In this document: positions 8,183 to 18,387 of the stretch, one piece after another | Layout: every line of letters starts with the position of its first letter | Numbering within the stretch: the first letter of the stretch is position 1 | NCBI RefSeq assembly: GCF_003254275.1 | Contig: NZ_QKZK01000015.1 | Location: 35,345-99,344 of the forward strand | Source of the DNA: Breznakibacter xylanolyticus | Lineage (GTDB): Bacteria; Bacteroidota; Bacteroidia; Bacteroidales; Marinilabiliaceae | Length of the DNA: 64,000 nt | Direction of reading: 5' to 3' | The notes under the pieces: generated by a model | The model's database searches: none | Told to the model about the DNA's origin: nothing | Seen by the model: the letters and a program-made list of their open reading frames with translations, nothing else | Translations under genes and position numbers: made by a program

Positions 8183-11100
8183 ATGAAGTTTTTTAGTGTC
8201 ATCATGTTTTTTTTGTTGGTCTCTGTCGGGCTGACGGCACAGTTTCCCGATTTGAAGATGCGTTACTTCAATCAGAAAGAGGGATTGTCGAGCACTTTTG
8301 TGACGTCGGTTGTGCAGGATTCGGTTGGGTATTTGTGGGTGGGCACTTCTGAAGGGTTGAACCGTTTTGATGGGATGAATTTTACGTCCTATGGTTCAGG
8401 CGATGGCTTATTGCCGCATCAAAGCATTGAGACGTTGATGGCCGATTCGGGGGGAGATGTATGGGTTGCCACTGCCGAAGGTTTGGTGTTGTATCAGGCA
8501 GAATGTGATTGCTTTAAGGAAGTTGTTTTTGAAGGAAAAGTTGCCGGTGAGTTTGCAAAAATTGTACAGTTGGATATCGATCGAGCAGGAACGGTTTATG
8601 CTGCCGAAGGGAGCAAACTGTACCGCTACAACTCATCTCGAAAGATGTTTGAGATTTTTTACACTGCCAAGCAAGGCCAAATTACGGGTTTTGCATTTGA
8701 TCGTGCGAATATGTTGTGGTTCACAACGGCTTATCCTTCATCGTTGATCGGGTATCATATACAATCGGGGCGTGAGTTTATTTATCGACCCGATATGGGA
8801 AATATCCCTGAAAAACCATTAACTGCGCTGGTTCACAAAGATGAAGGATTGTGGTTGGGGACACTTGGACAAGGGACTTGGTATTTTGATTTGCATCAAA
8901 GAGCCATTCGCCTGGTGGATGCTGGACAAAATGGGAGTGAATTTGTGACCCGCATGTATGTGGATCGTCACGATCGGTTGTGGCGTGTCGATTATGTGGG
9001 GTTGAATCTATTTGATGATGCATCCGGGCGTTTCTTGTCTTATCCCTATCAAATTCAGTCGCCTTATGTCATTCGTAATTCCGTTAGTGGTATTTTTCAG
9101 GATTTGAATGATAATTATTGGGTGTGCCATCATACAGGAGGCTTGGGGTTGAGTGTACGACCCAAGGGTTTTTACCACATTAATGATCAGTCATATAATC
9201 CGTGGCATTTGTCAGCGAATCGTGTCTCGGCGATACAGGCAAATGGCCGGGGACAGTTGTGGTTTGCACATGCTGGTTTTGCGATTGATGTTTTTAACAG
9301 TCAACGAGAACGTGTTCAGCAAATTACCGCTGCGAGCACCGGAGTTCCTTTGCAGTCGATTACGATGTTGTATGGCGACCCCCAAGGTCACATGTGGGTT
9401 GGGAGTTATAATCGCGGGTTGTTAAGATATTTGCCTTCTTCGGGTCGTTTTGAGCAATTTATGAATGACCCCTCTAATCCGTTGTCTATTGCTAATAATG
9501 ATGTTCGCTCCATGGTGTATGACCCCGATGGTTATTACTGGTTGGTCACGCATGGTGCCGGTGTCGATCGTTTTGACATGAAGACGAAACGCTTTGATCA
9601 TTTTACATCAACCAACAGTAATTTAAGCAACGAATGGACCAATCAGGTGGTTCTTGATCGAAAAGGCAATTTATGGGTGGCCACTGCGTGGGGTCTAAAC
9701 ATTAAAAACCGAGGAGCCACTCGTTTTCAGCGATTTTATTCTCAAAAGAGTGATGTGACTACCATCAGTGGCAACAATGTGGTGACCGTTTTTGAGGATG
9801 TTTCAGGCGCGATATGGGTTGGAACTGACAGGGGTTTAAGTCGTTATAATCATGAGGATAATAATTTTGTACGCATCAATTCACAAGAGATAAATGGCAG
9901 CATTTGTGCCATCACTGAAGATGCGGACGGAAACTTGTGGCTGAGTACCATGAGTGGGTTGATTCGGGTTAATAAATCGACGCACCAGGTTCGACATTTT
10001 GATGAGTCAGACGGTGTTCAACCAGATGAGTTTTTACCTCGCTCGGTATTTCGCGACAGTCTTGGGGTCATCTATTTTGGAGGTATACGCGGGGTTACTT
10101 ATTTTGATCCTGCTAAGTTGACGTTTAATGCTATCCCCCCACCGGTTGTCCTTACTACGTTAAAACTAGGTGGAGAGTTGATTGTGCCGGGACATGCGTC
10201 GCAGTTGTTGAAACGGCAAATCAACTATGCTAAAATTGTACGCATTGACCACAACCATCGGGTTATGACGATCGGCTATCATGCCATTAATTTTAATAAT
10301 CCTGATCGCAACCGTTATGCGGTGAAGCTTGAGGGATTTGATAAGGATTGGCAGATGGTGGGCAATCAAACATCGGCTACCTACACCAATCTGACCCCAG
10401 GAAAATACATTTTTCGAGTTAAGGCGGCCAATAACGATGGAGTCTGGAATGAAAAGGGCGCCAGTGTTGAGATTATTGTTGATTCACCATGGTATTCGAG
10501 TTGGTGGGCACGCATCATCAGTGTGTTGATTCTGATTGGAGGTATTTGGTTTTTCATGCGATTTAGAACTCAGTCACTTTTGAAGCAGAAGATAATTTTG
10601 AGTCAGATGGTGAGAGCCAAAACCGAAGAATTGGAGGCCAGCAATCAGGAACTCATGGCACAGGCTGAATATTTGGATAACCTCAATAAGTTATTAGAAG
10701 AGCGGCAGAGTAAACTTGAAACACAGTCTCGATTGGTGAGCACTCAGGCTTTAACGCTGCGTAAACAAAACGATGAGCTCAAGCAGCTCAACAAAACCAA
10801 GGATCGGCTGTTCTCCATTATTGCTCATGATTTGATAAATCCGTTTAATTCCATCATAGGATTGTCGGAAGTTTTCAAAGAGGAATACTCGCATTTGAAT
10901 GAATCGGAGCGTCGAGAATTGATGACGACCATCAATATTTCGGCCAATCGAATTTTTGCGTTGTTACAGAATTTGTTGTTGTGGGCTCGAAGTCAAACTA
11001 ATTCGGTGAAGTTTAATCAGTCATCCTTTTTATTGCATGACGTGTTGGTTGAATCAACAGATTTTTTGGCCGAGATGTTGAGTCGAAAAGGGTTGTTGTT

Positions 11101-11485
11101 GCAAATAGATTGCCCGGCATCCTTGTATGTGTATGCCGATCCGGATATGGTGAAGACCATTGTTCGTAATTTGGTGTCGAATGCCATTAAGTTTTCTTTT
11201 CGTGAAACGACCATTCGTGTGGAGTGTGTCAGGATGGGAAAAAAGGCCGTTGTGTCGGTGATTGATCACGGCACCGGCATGGACGATGCTACTGTCGAAA
11301 AGCTTATGGCGCGTCAGCCCTCACATACGACCGTCGGAACGGAGGGAGAACCCGGGACGGGATTGGGCTTGCTGATATGTCGTGAGTTTGTAGAGTGGCA
11401 TAAGGGAGAATTTCGTATTACGAGTAAGCCGGGCGAAGGCAGTACCTTCACCTTTACACTGCCTGTTTATCGGGTCGAAGAGTAA
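8183..11485 (+). CDS. Propeller-type membrane sensor histidine kinase (HTCS-like, no receiver domain)
   Basis: 1,100 residues. A signal peptide ends near GLTAQ (residue about 19). About fourteen two-component-regulator propeller motifs follow, recognised by recurring forms such as GYLWVGTSEGLNRFD and GAIWVGTDRGLSRYN, forming a periplasmic double propeller to about residue 640. A Y_Y_Y domain (about 700-770) and one membrane helix (about 775-795) lead to a coiled coil. The HisKA domain has the phospho-acceptor in SIIAHDLINPF (H882), followed by HATPase_c (N box NLVSNAIKFS, then GTGLGLLICREF). This is the architecture of hybrid two-component systems that sense glycans in Bacteroidota, but it ends at residue 1,100 with no receiver or AraC domain, so a separate response regulator is needed. 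None is encoded nearby. Confidence 0.93.
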   Translation: MKFFSVIMFFLLVSVGLTAQFPDLKMRYFNQKEGLSSTFVTSVVQDSVGYLWVGTSEGLNRFDGMNFTSYGSGDGLLPHQSIETLMADSGGDVWVATAEGLVLYQAECDCFKEVVFEGKVAGEFAKIVQLDIDRAGTVYAAEGSKLYRYNSSRKMFEIFYTAKQGQITGFAFDRANMLWFTTAYPSSLIGYHIQSGREFIYRPDMGNIPEKPLTALVHKDEGLWLGTLGQGTWYFDLHQRAIRLVDAGQNGSEFVTRMYVDRHDRLWRVDYVGLNLFDDASGRFLSYPYQIQSPYVIRNSVSGIFQDLNDNYWVCHHTGGLGLSVRPKGFYHINDQSYNPWHLSANRVSAIQANGRGQLWFAHAGFAIDVFNSQRERVQQITAASTGVPLQSITMLYGDPQGHMWVGSYNRGLLRYLPSSGRFEQFMNDPSNPLSIANNDVRSMVYDPDGYYWLVTHGAGVDRFDMKTKRFDHFTSTNSNLSNEWTNQVVLDRKGNLWVATAWGLNIKNRGATRFQRFYSQKSDVTTISGNNVVTVFEDVSGAIWVGTDRGLSRYNHEDNNFVRINSQEINGSICAITEDADGNLWLSTMSGLIRVNKSTHQVRHFDESDGVQPDEFLPRSVFRDSLGVIYFGGIRGVTYFDPAKLTFNAIPPPVVLTTLKLGGELIVPGHASQLLKRQINYAKIVRIDHNHRVMTIGYHAINFNNPDRNRYAVKLEGFDKDWQMVGNQTSATYTNLTPGKYIFRVKAANNDGVWNEKGASVEIIVDSPWYSSWWARIISVLILIGGIWFFMRFRTQSLLKQKIILSQMVRAKTEELEASNQELMAQAEYLDNLNKLLEERQSKLETQSRLVSTQALTLRKQNDELKQLNKTKDRLFSIIAHDLINPFNSIIGLSEVFKEEYSHLNESERRELMTTINISANRIFALLQNLLLWARSQTNSVKFNQSSFLLHDVLVESTDFLAEMLSRKGLLLQIDCPASLYVYADPDMVKTIVRNLVSNAIKFSFRETTIRVECVRMGKKAVVSVIDHGTGMDDATVEKLMARQPSHTTVGTEGEPGTGLGLLICREFVEWHKGEFRITSKPGEGSTFTFTLPVYRVEE

Positions 11486-11587
11486 TTTGTATCTCTGTTG
11501 ATTACATGGTTTCATGTTACATGTTGATGAATTGGTTTTTGTTTTGCCTTGTTTAGCGGGTAAAACCTTTAAAATAGGAGTCACAGA

Positions 11588-11619
11588 TTTGACGTTGCCG
11601 AAAAAACTGTGTTATTTTG
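11588..11619 (+). promoter_or_regulatory. Probable purD promoter
   Basis: TTTG at 11588-11591 and TTATTTTG at 11612-11619 lie 20 bases apart. The -7 element departs from TAnnTTTG in its second base. It is about 40 bases before purD. Confidence 0.45.
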
Positions 11620-11660
11620 CAGCCCGTAAAGTGCATTTAATCATTTAAGCATCATCACCC

Positions 11661-12929
11661 ATGATTGTATTGTTATTAGGATCGGGCGGTCGTGAGAACG
11701 CCATTGCCTGGAAATTGAACCAAAGCAAACATTTGACCAAGTTGTTTATTGCTCCCGGTAACGCGGGAACCGATCCGCTGGGATATAATGTGAATCTCAA
11801 TCCCAACGATTTTCAAGCGGTTAAAAAGCTGGTTCTGGAAGAGAAAATAGACATGGTGGTGGTGGGACCCGAGGAGCCGTTGGTGCGTGGTATCAAGGAT
11901 TTTTTCCTGAATGATCCTGATTTGGCGCGTGTGCCCGTGATTGGCCCGGCCGAAGATGGTGCCCGTTTAGAAGGAAGTAAGGATTTTGCCAAAGATTTTA
12001 TGAAGCGTCATAAAATTCCAACGGCAGCATATTTTACTGTTACTGCCGGAAATCTGGAGCAGGGCATTGCCCATCTCAACACCATGAAGGCACCATACGT
12101 ACTCAAGGCTGATGGACTGGCTGCCGGGAAAGGGGTGCTCATTATTGACAATCTGCCCGAGGCTGAAGCTGAGTTGCGTGCCATGTTGGGCGGGAAATTT
12201 GGTCAGGCCAGCAGTAGGGTGGTCATCGAGGAGTTTTTAAGCGGCATTGAGTTGTCGGTGTTTGTACTCACTGATGGCGATAGTTATTTAATATTACCCG
12301 AGGCCAAGGACTATAAACGCATTGGTGAAGGCGATACCGGATTGAACACCGGTGGAATGGGAGCCGTTTCACCTGTTCCCTTTGCCAACAAAGAGTTTAT
12401 GCAAAAGGTGGAGAACCGGATTATCCGACCCACTGTTGAAGGTTTAAAAAAGGATGATATTCTTTATAAAGGGTTTATTTTCTTTGGATTGATTAATGTC
12501 GATGGAGAACCTTACGTGATTGAATATAACGTGCGGATGGGTGATCCTGAGACAGAGGCGGTGATGCCTCGTATCAAAAACGATTTGTTGGAGTTGTTTA
12601 AGGCTGTGGCCAAAGGGGAATTGAAAAAACATGAAATGGAAATTGACCCTCGCCCCGTGACAGCAGTGATGTTGGTGGCAGGCGGTTACCCCGGCGATTA
12701 CGAAAAAGGACACCAAATCAATGGCTTGCATCGCGTAAAAGGGAGTATGGTTTTTCATGCCGGCACCGTGCTCAAAAACGAGAAAGTGCTCACTAATGGT
12801 GGTCGTGTGATGGCCGTGAGTTCTTATGGCCGCGACATGGAAGATGCGCTTGATGCTTGTTATCGCAACATCGAGGTCATTGACTACGAAGGGATGAATT
12901 ATCGTTCGGATATTGGATTTGATTTGTAA
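11661..12929 (+). CDS. purD: Phosphoribosylamine-glycine ligase (GAR synthetase)
   Basis: 422 residues, the normal PurD length. The N-terminal GSGGRENAIAWKL motif, the GPEEPLVRG stretch and the ATP-grasp region (YVLKADGLAAGKGV, then GLNTGGMGAVSPVPF and EYNVRMGDPETEAVMPR) are all PurD signatures. It joins phosphoribosylamine and glycine with ATP in the second step of purine synthesis. The gene is followed after 6 bases by a membrane-protein gene in the same direction, so the two are probably co-transcribed. No other pur gene is present in the window. Confidence 0.96.
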   Translation: MIVLLLGSGGRENAIAWKLNQSKHLTKLFIAPGNAGTDPLGYNVNLNPNDFQAVKKLVLEEKIDMVVVGPEEPLVRGIKDFFLNDPDLARVPVIGPAEDGARLEGSKDFAKDFMKRHKIPTAAYFTVTAGNLEQGIAHLNTMKAPYVLKADGLAAGKGVLIIDNLPEAEAELRAMLGGKFGQASSRVVIEEFLSGIELSVFVLTDGDSYLILPEAKDYKRIGEGDTGLNTGGMGAVSPVPFANKEFMQKVENRIIRPTVEGLKKDDILYKGFIFFGLINVDGEPYVIEYNVRMGDPETEAVMPRIKNDLLELFKAVAKGELKKHEMEIDPRPVTAVMLVAGGYPGDYEKGHQINGLHRVKGSMVFHAGTVLKNEKVLTNGGRVMAVSSYGRDMEDALDACYRNIEVIDYEGMNYRSDIGFDL

Positions 12930-12935
12930 TTGCGT

Positions 12936-13913
12936 ATGCTTTTTCGGGTTTTCCATAAAAATACATTGGTTCCTTTTGCCCTGCTTCCCTTTTTGATGGG
13001 GTTGTTATGGGCAAAGGCACTTTTGGGTGAACCCCAGGTGGCGGTGCCATTTGAAGTGCCCATGCCTTTGACCGAATTATTGTGGGGGTACATTAACCCG
13101 CAATCGAAGTTGTTGCCCCTTATTTCACTTTTTCTGGCATTTTTAACGGTGTATGCTCTCAATCGACTCAATACCAAGTATGTGTTATTACGACGACAAT
13201 CGGTATTGCCGGGAGTAGTTTTTTTGGTTTTCGTGAGCGGTTATACCGTTGTGCAGGCTCTGAACCCGGTGTGGTTTTTCACACCATTGTTTGCATGGGC
13301 TTTGCATAAATTATTTCAAGGGGGTTCAAAAAGTGATGCGTCTGTTGAAGTTTTCAACATGATGTTTTTGGTGTCGGTCGGGTCGCTGTTTTTTGCTCGG
13401 GGTCTTTATTGGGTGCCATTGTTATGGTGTGGTATGATTGTGGTTAACATCATGTCGTTACGCAATTTCCTGGCATCGTTCATTGGACTCGTTTTGCCGT
13501 ATTTTTTGACGTTTGGGGCATATTTTTATATGGATCGGCATCTTGAGCTGGTCGAAGTGCTGTTTGAAAATCTACTGTCTCCTGCACCTGTATTTACGCA
13601 CAACGGTTTTTCAAAATTCTATAACGGGGTGATGGTGCTGCTGATTTTGCTGGGTTTGTTAGCCACGATTCGTCAGAGCAGCTCATTTAAAATATTGACA
13701 CGACGTTATTATCGTGTCATGCTGTGGTTGGTGGTCTATGCGGTGTTTTTAGCTGCGACGCCATTTTTCTCCATGGAGTTGATTCCTGTGCTGGGGGTGA
13801 GCGTAACCATTATCCTGAGTAACTATTTTGAAGCCTTAAAGCCCGGTTTGTGGCAAAACCTCTTCTTTTATATTTTTATTGGGATGACCTTTTTGGCTCA
13901 ATTATTTGTGTGA
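12936..13913 (+). CDS. Polytopic membrane protein, DUF6427-like
   Basis: 325 residues with about nine hydrophobic helices and few charged residues, from MLFRVFHKNTLVPF to IGMTFLAQLFV. The position right after purD, the length and the helix pattern resemble the uncharacterised DUF6427 membrane family found beside purD in Bacteroidota, but I recognise no diagnostic motif. The ATG at 12936 stands 6 bases after the purD stop; a TTG at 12930 is also possible. Translational coupling with purD is likely. A strong hairpin terminator follows. Confidence 0.6.
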   Translation: MLFRVFHKNTLVPFALLPFLMGLLWAKALLGEPQVAVPFEVPMPLTELLWGYINPQSKLLPLISLFLAFLTVYALNRLNTKYVLLRRQSVLPGVVFLVFVSGYTVVQALNPVWFFTPLFAWALHKLFQGGSKSDASVEVFNMMFLVSVGSLFFARGLYWVPLLWCGMIVVNIMSLRNFLASFIGLVLPYFLTFGAYFYMDRHLELVEVLFENLLSPAPVFTHNGFSKFYNGVMVLLILLGLLATIRQSSSFKILTRRYYRVMLWLVVYAVFLAATPFFSMELIPVLGVSVTIILSNYFEALKPGLWQNLFFYIFIGMTFLAQLFV

Positions 13914-13940
13914 CCGAATTGTATTCTTTTTAAACAAATA

Positions 13941-13985
13941 AAAAACAGCCCGAATGTCTAATGACGTTCGGGCTGCTGTGTTTTA
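13941..13985. terminator. Bidirectional terminator between the membrane-protein gene and the GH97 gene
   Basis: CAGCCCGAA (13946-13954) pairs with TTCGGGCTG (13967-13975), flanked by AAAAA on the left and TGTGTTTT on the right. It serves both convergent genes. Confidence 0.75.
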
Positions 13986-13997
13986 TACCATGTCGTT

Positions 13998-16112
<2,115 letters not shown>

Positions 16113-16283
16113 TTATTGAAGGTCGTTTGTCAACCTTTTTTAACAAAGATAATCTCTCGCCCCCGAAGCTTCCACTGTGTGGAGTGAAAAGGTAGTTGAA
16201 TGAAGGTTGGGTGTGAAGTTAAGGTATTGTAATTCAGAGTGTATTTAATCCGGTGGATTCATCTAAAAGTATTTGACAATGAC

Positions 16284-17933
16284 TTATGAATGGATGTTTG
16301 TAGGCATCTCAGCCCCAATGAGCATCACCATTTTTTCGAAGTCGGCACGAGCCACGGCGGCTTTGTTGCGTGTTTTGGTTCGGTAGTTATAGATGGTAGT
16401 GACCGAGTAGCGAAGAAAGCGTGCGATTTTTTCACTGTCGCTGATGCCCAGACGAATGAGGGCGTAAATGCGGAGTTCGGTATTGAGTTGTTCGCCCGGT
16501 TTTGGCGTCACTCGCTCGGTGTCGACCAGCAGGTTGTTGAAGTCGGTTACAAATGTGGGGAACAATCGCAGAAACGAGTCGTCGAATGACGCATAAAATT
16601 CGCGCAGCTCATCATCGATGTGAGTGGTCGATTTTAACGTTTGCATCAGTTCGTGCGTTTTTCCGGTCACGGCCAGTTTGTTGAGCGAACGTCGGTAGGT
16701 GTCCAGTTTTTCAATGTAAACTGAGCACAAATCCATGTATCGGGCAATGTAATTTTCTTTGATGATGCCCGCTTCGGAGAGTGCCAGGTTGGTGTGTCGC
16801 AATGAGTCGTTGGCTTGTTGCAATTGTTGGTTGGCCTCAATCAATTGGGTTCTGATGGTTGATGTCTTGCGCAGCTGACGCCACACCAACACCACAGCAA
16901 CAATAAGCAATATTGTGAGTACGCTCACCACCAGCAGCAATGTTACCACCCGCCGGTGTTGCTGATTGAGTTGGGCTTGATAGGCTTTGTCGATGATGGG
17001 GTATATTTCCGAAATTTTGAGTGTGCGCAGTCGGGCTTTGCTAAATGCGGCATCGTCGAGCGAGCATTGCAGATATTGATGTGCCCGTTTGGTGTCGCCC
17101 TGTTGGTGCAAAAGGGTGGCCAACTGCCACAGCGAGATGTATTCTTTGACCGTGGCTCGGATGTCGGCAATGGCTGAGATGGTGAGATGGTACAGCGCCT
17201 CGTCGCGATGGTTCATTCCCACATGAGCTTCGGCCATCATATATGCAACAATGGCCTGATTGTGGCTTCCGTGGGCAATGGTGTCAAAAACGGGTTTCAG
17301 CAAAGACAGTGCTTCGGCATATTTCCTTTGCACAATGAGTTGGTCGCCTTTCACAATCGCCGCATCCAGGCTGCCGGCGTTGGTGAGCGTGAGGATGGAA
17401 TCGCGGTAGCAATCGGTGAGTTGCATATAATGACGACGCATCTCGGGCAGCGATGTATAGTCGGCCATGGCACCGTAGATGGTTCGTGCCTGGTGGTAAT
17501 AATATTGCAGCAGGGTGTCGGTCATTGGCAAGGAACGTACGGGTTGCAGCTTTTCCAGTGCTTCCTTGTAATTTCCGGTGATGCATAATACGGCTGCCAG
17601 GTTGATTTGTGATTCGGCCACCTTGTCAGGTTGGTTCATTTTATGTGCCAGTTGTTCTTTTCGGATGGCGTATTGATAGGCCGAGTCGGTATTGTAAGGC
17701 AAATAGGCTTCGAACAGACGGGTTAATATTTGATCCTGTTCGATGGCAGAGGTTGTGGAATGCATTTGCTGTTGCATGATGGCCAGTCGCGCTTCTTTTT
17801 TCTGCTGATAATGCGTGCGATGGATGATGACCGTGTCGAGTACTCGAAGTAACGAGTCGGTTGATGCCACTGCTCTTAAGGCGTGCATGTTTACCAAGAT
17901 GCTGATGCACAGGATGGGCATATATTTTTTCAT
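16284..17933 (-). CDS. DUF6377 transcriptional regulator (TPR-transmembrane-HTH)
   Basis: 549 residues from ATG 17933, which starts a clean signal peptide (MKKYMPILCISILVNMHALR); the longer frame to 18011 adds only polar residues. TPR-like helical repeats fill about residues 60-330 (for example NLAAVLCITGNYKEALEKL). One membrane helix follows (VVTLLLVVSVLTILLIVAVV, about 345-365), then a coiled coil, then a cytoplasmic part with a helix-turn-helix-like end: LRIYALIRLGISDSEKIARF and YSVTTIYNYRTKTRNK. This is the DUF6377 architecture found in Bacteroidota beside polysaccharide-use genes. It is transcribed toward the SusB-like GH97 gene, so local control of that enzyme is a reasonable inference. 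Confidence 0.82.
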   Translation of the reverse strand: MKKYMPILCISILVNMHALRAVASTDSLLRVLDTVIIHRTHYQQKKEARLAIMQQQMHSTTSAIEQDQILTRLFEAYLPYNTDSAYQYAIRKEQLAHKMNQPDKVAESQINLAAVLCITGNYKEALEKLQPVRSLPMTDTLLQYYYHQARTIYGAMADYTSLPEMRRHYMQLTDCYRDSILTLTNAGSLDAAIVKGDQLIVQRKYAEALSLLKPVFDTIAHGSHNQAIVAYMMAEAHVGMNHRDEALYHLTISAIADIRATVKEYISLWQLATLLHQQGDTKRAHQYLQCSLDDAAFSKARLRTLKISEIYPIIDKAYQAQLNQQHRRVVTLLLVVSVLTILLIVAVVLVWRQLRKTSTIRTQLIEANQQLQQANDSLRHTNLALSEAGIIKENYIARYMDLCSVYIEKLDTYRRSLNKLAVTGKTHELMQTLKSTTHIDDELREFYASFDDSFLRLFPTFVTDFNNLLVDTERVTPKPGEQLNTELRIYALIRLGISDSEKIARFLRYSVTTIYNYRTKTRNKAAVARADFEKMVMLIGAEMPTNIHS

Positions 17934-18271
17934 TGGAGATGATATTTGTGGGGCACACGGCCATCGATGAATCGTTTTATTCGCATGCCTTTGATGTGAG
18001 ATGGATGGCATGGGACAACAAATTTAGAAAACCCGTTGGATTACCGGTCATGTCGTGACCCTAAGATGGGGGTGCAGCATTGGGATTGCCAATGACACAT
18101 CTGTATTATCAATCGAATTTTGTGACGTTTAAAAATCAGCTCGCTTGCCCGTTGCACCCGTGCCGGAAGCTTTTGCGCCGCTCATTAGGCTTTTGCAGTC
18201 TCGACCATCATGCCGTGGGGCGGTGCGAAGCCCCGTCACATTTTTTTGGTGGTGATAATTCAATTCATGGG

Positions 18272-18285
18272 TTGATGTATATCAA
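18272..18285. promoter_or_regulatory. FNR-type binding site (TTGAT-N4-ATCAA)
   Basis: TTGATGTATATCAA is a perfect match to the classical FNR/CRP-FNR consensus. Its centre lies about 40 bases upstream of the -33 element of the reductase promoter, a distance compatible with activation. No such regulator gene is in the window. Confidence 0.5.
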
Positions 18286-18317
18286 TTCCCCAACGGATGT
18301 CGTTCGGCTCTGAACTC

Positions 18318-18348
18318 TTGCCTTCGGTTGGGTGTTGAGCTAATTTTG
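18318..18348 (+). promoter_or_regulatory. Promoter of the CoA-disulfide reductase gene
   Basis: TTGC at 18318-18321 and TAATTTTG at 18341-18348 are 19 bases apart and fit the Bacteroidota consensus. Confidence 0.55.
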
Positions 18349-18387
18349 CAATATCTAAAATCGTTAACAATGAAAACACATCATAAC

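Larger units (their letters stand above)
17934..18387. other. Divergent regulatory region between the DUF6377 and CoA-disulfide reductase genes
   Basis: No credible gene lies in these 454 bases. They hold an FNR-type box (18272-18285), a promoter for the reductase (18318-18348) and, presumably, the promoter of the minus-strand regulator. A short frame at 18080-18313 is Cys/His-rich without family features and was not accepted. Confidence 0.5.

Noticed and set aside
18080..18313. Small frame of 77 residues upstream of the CoA-disulfide reductase
   Set aside because: It overlaps the FNR-type site, lacks family features and has atypical composition.
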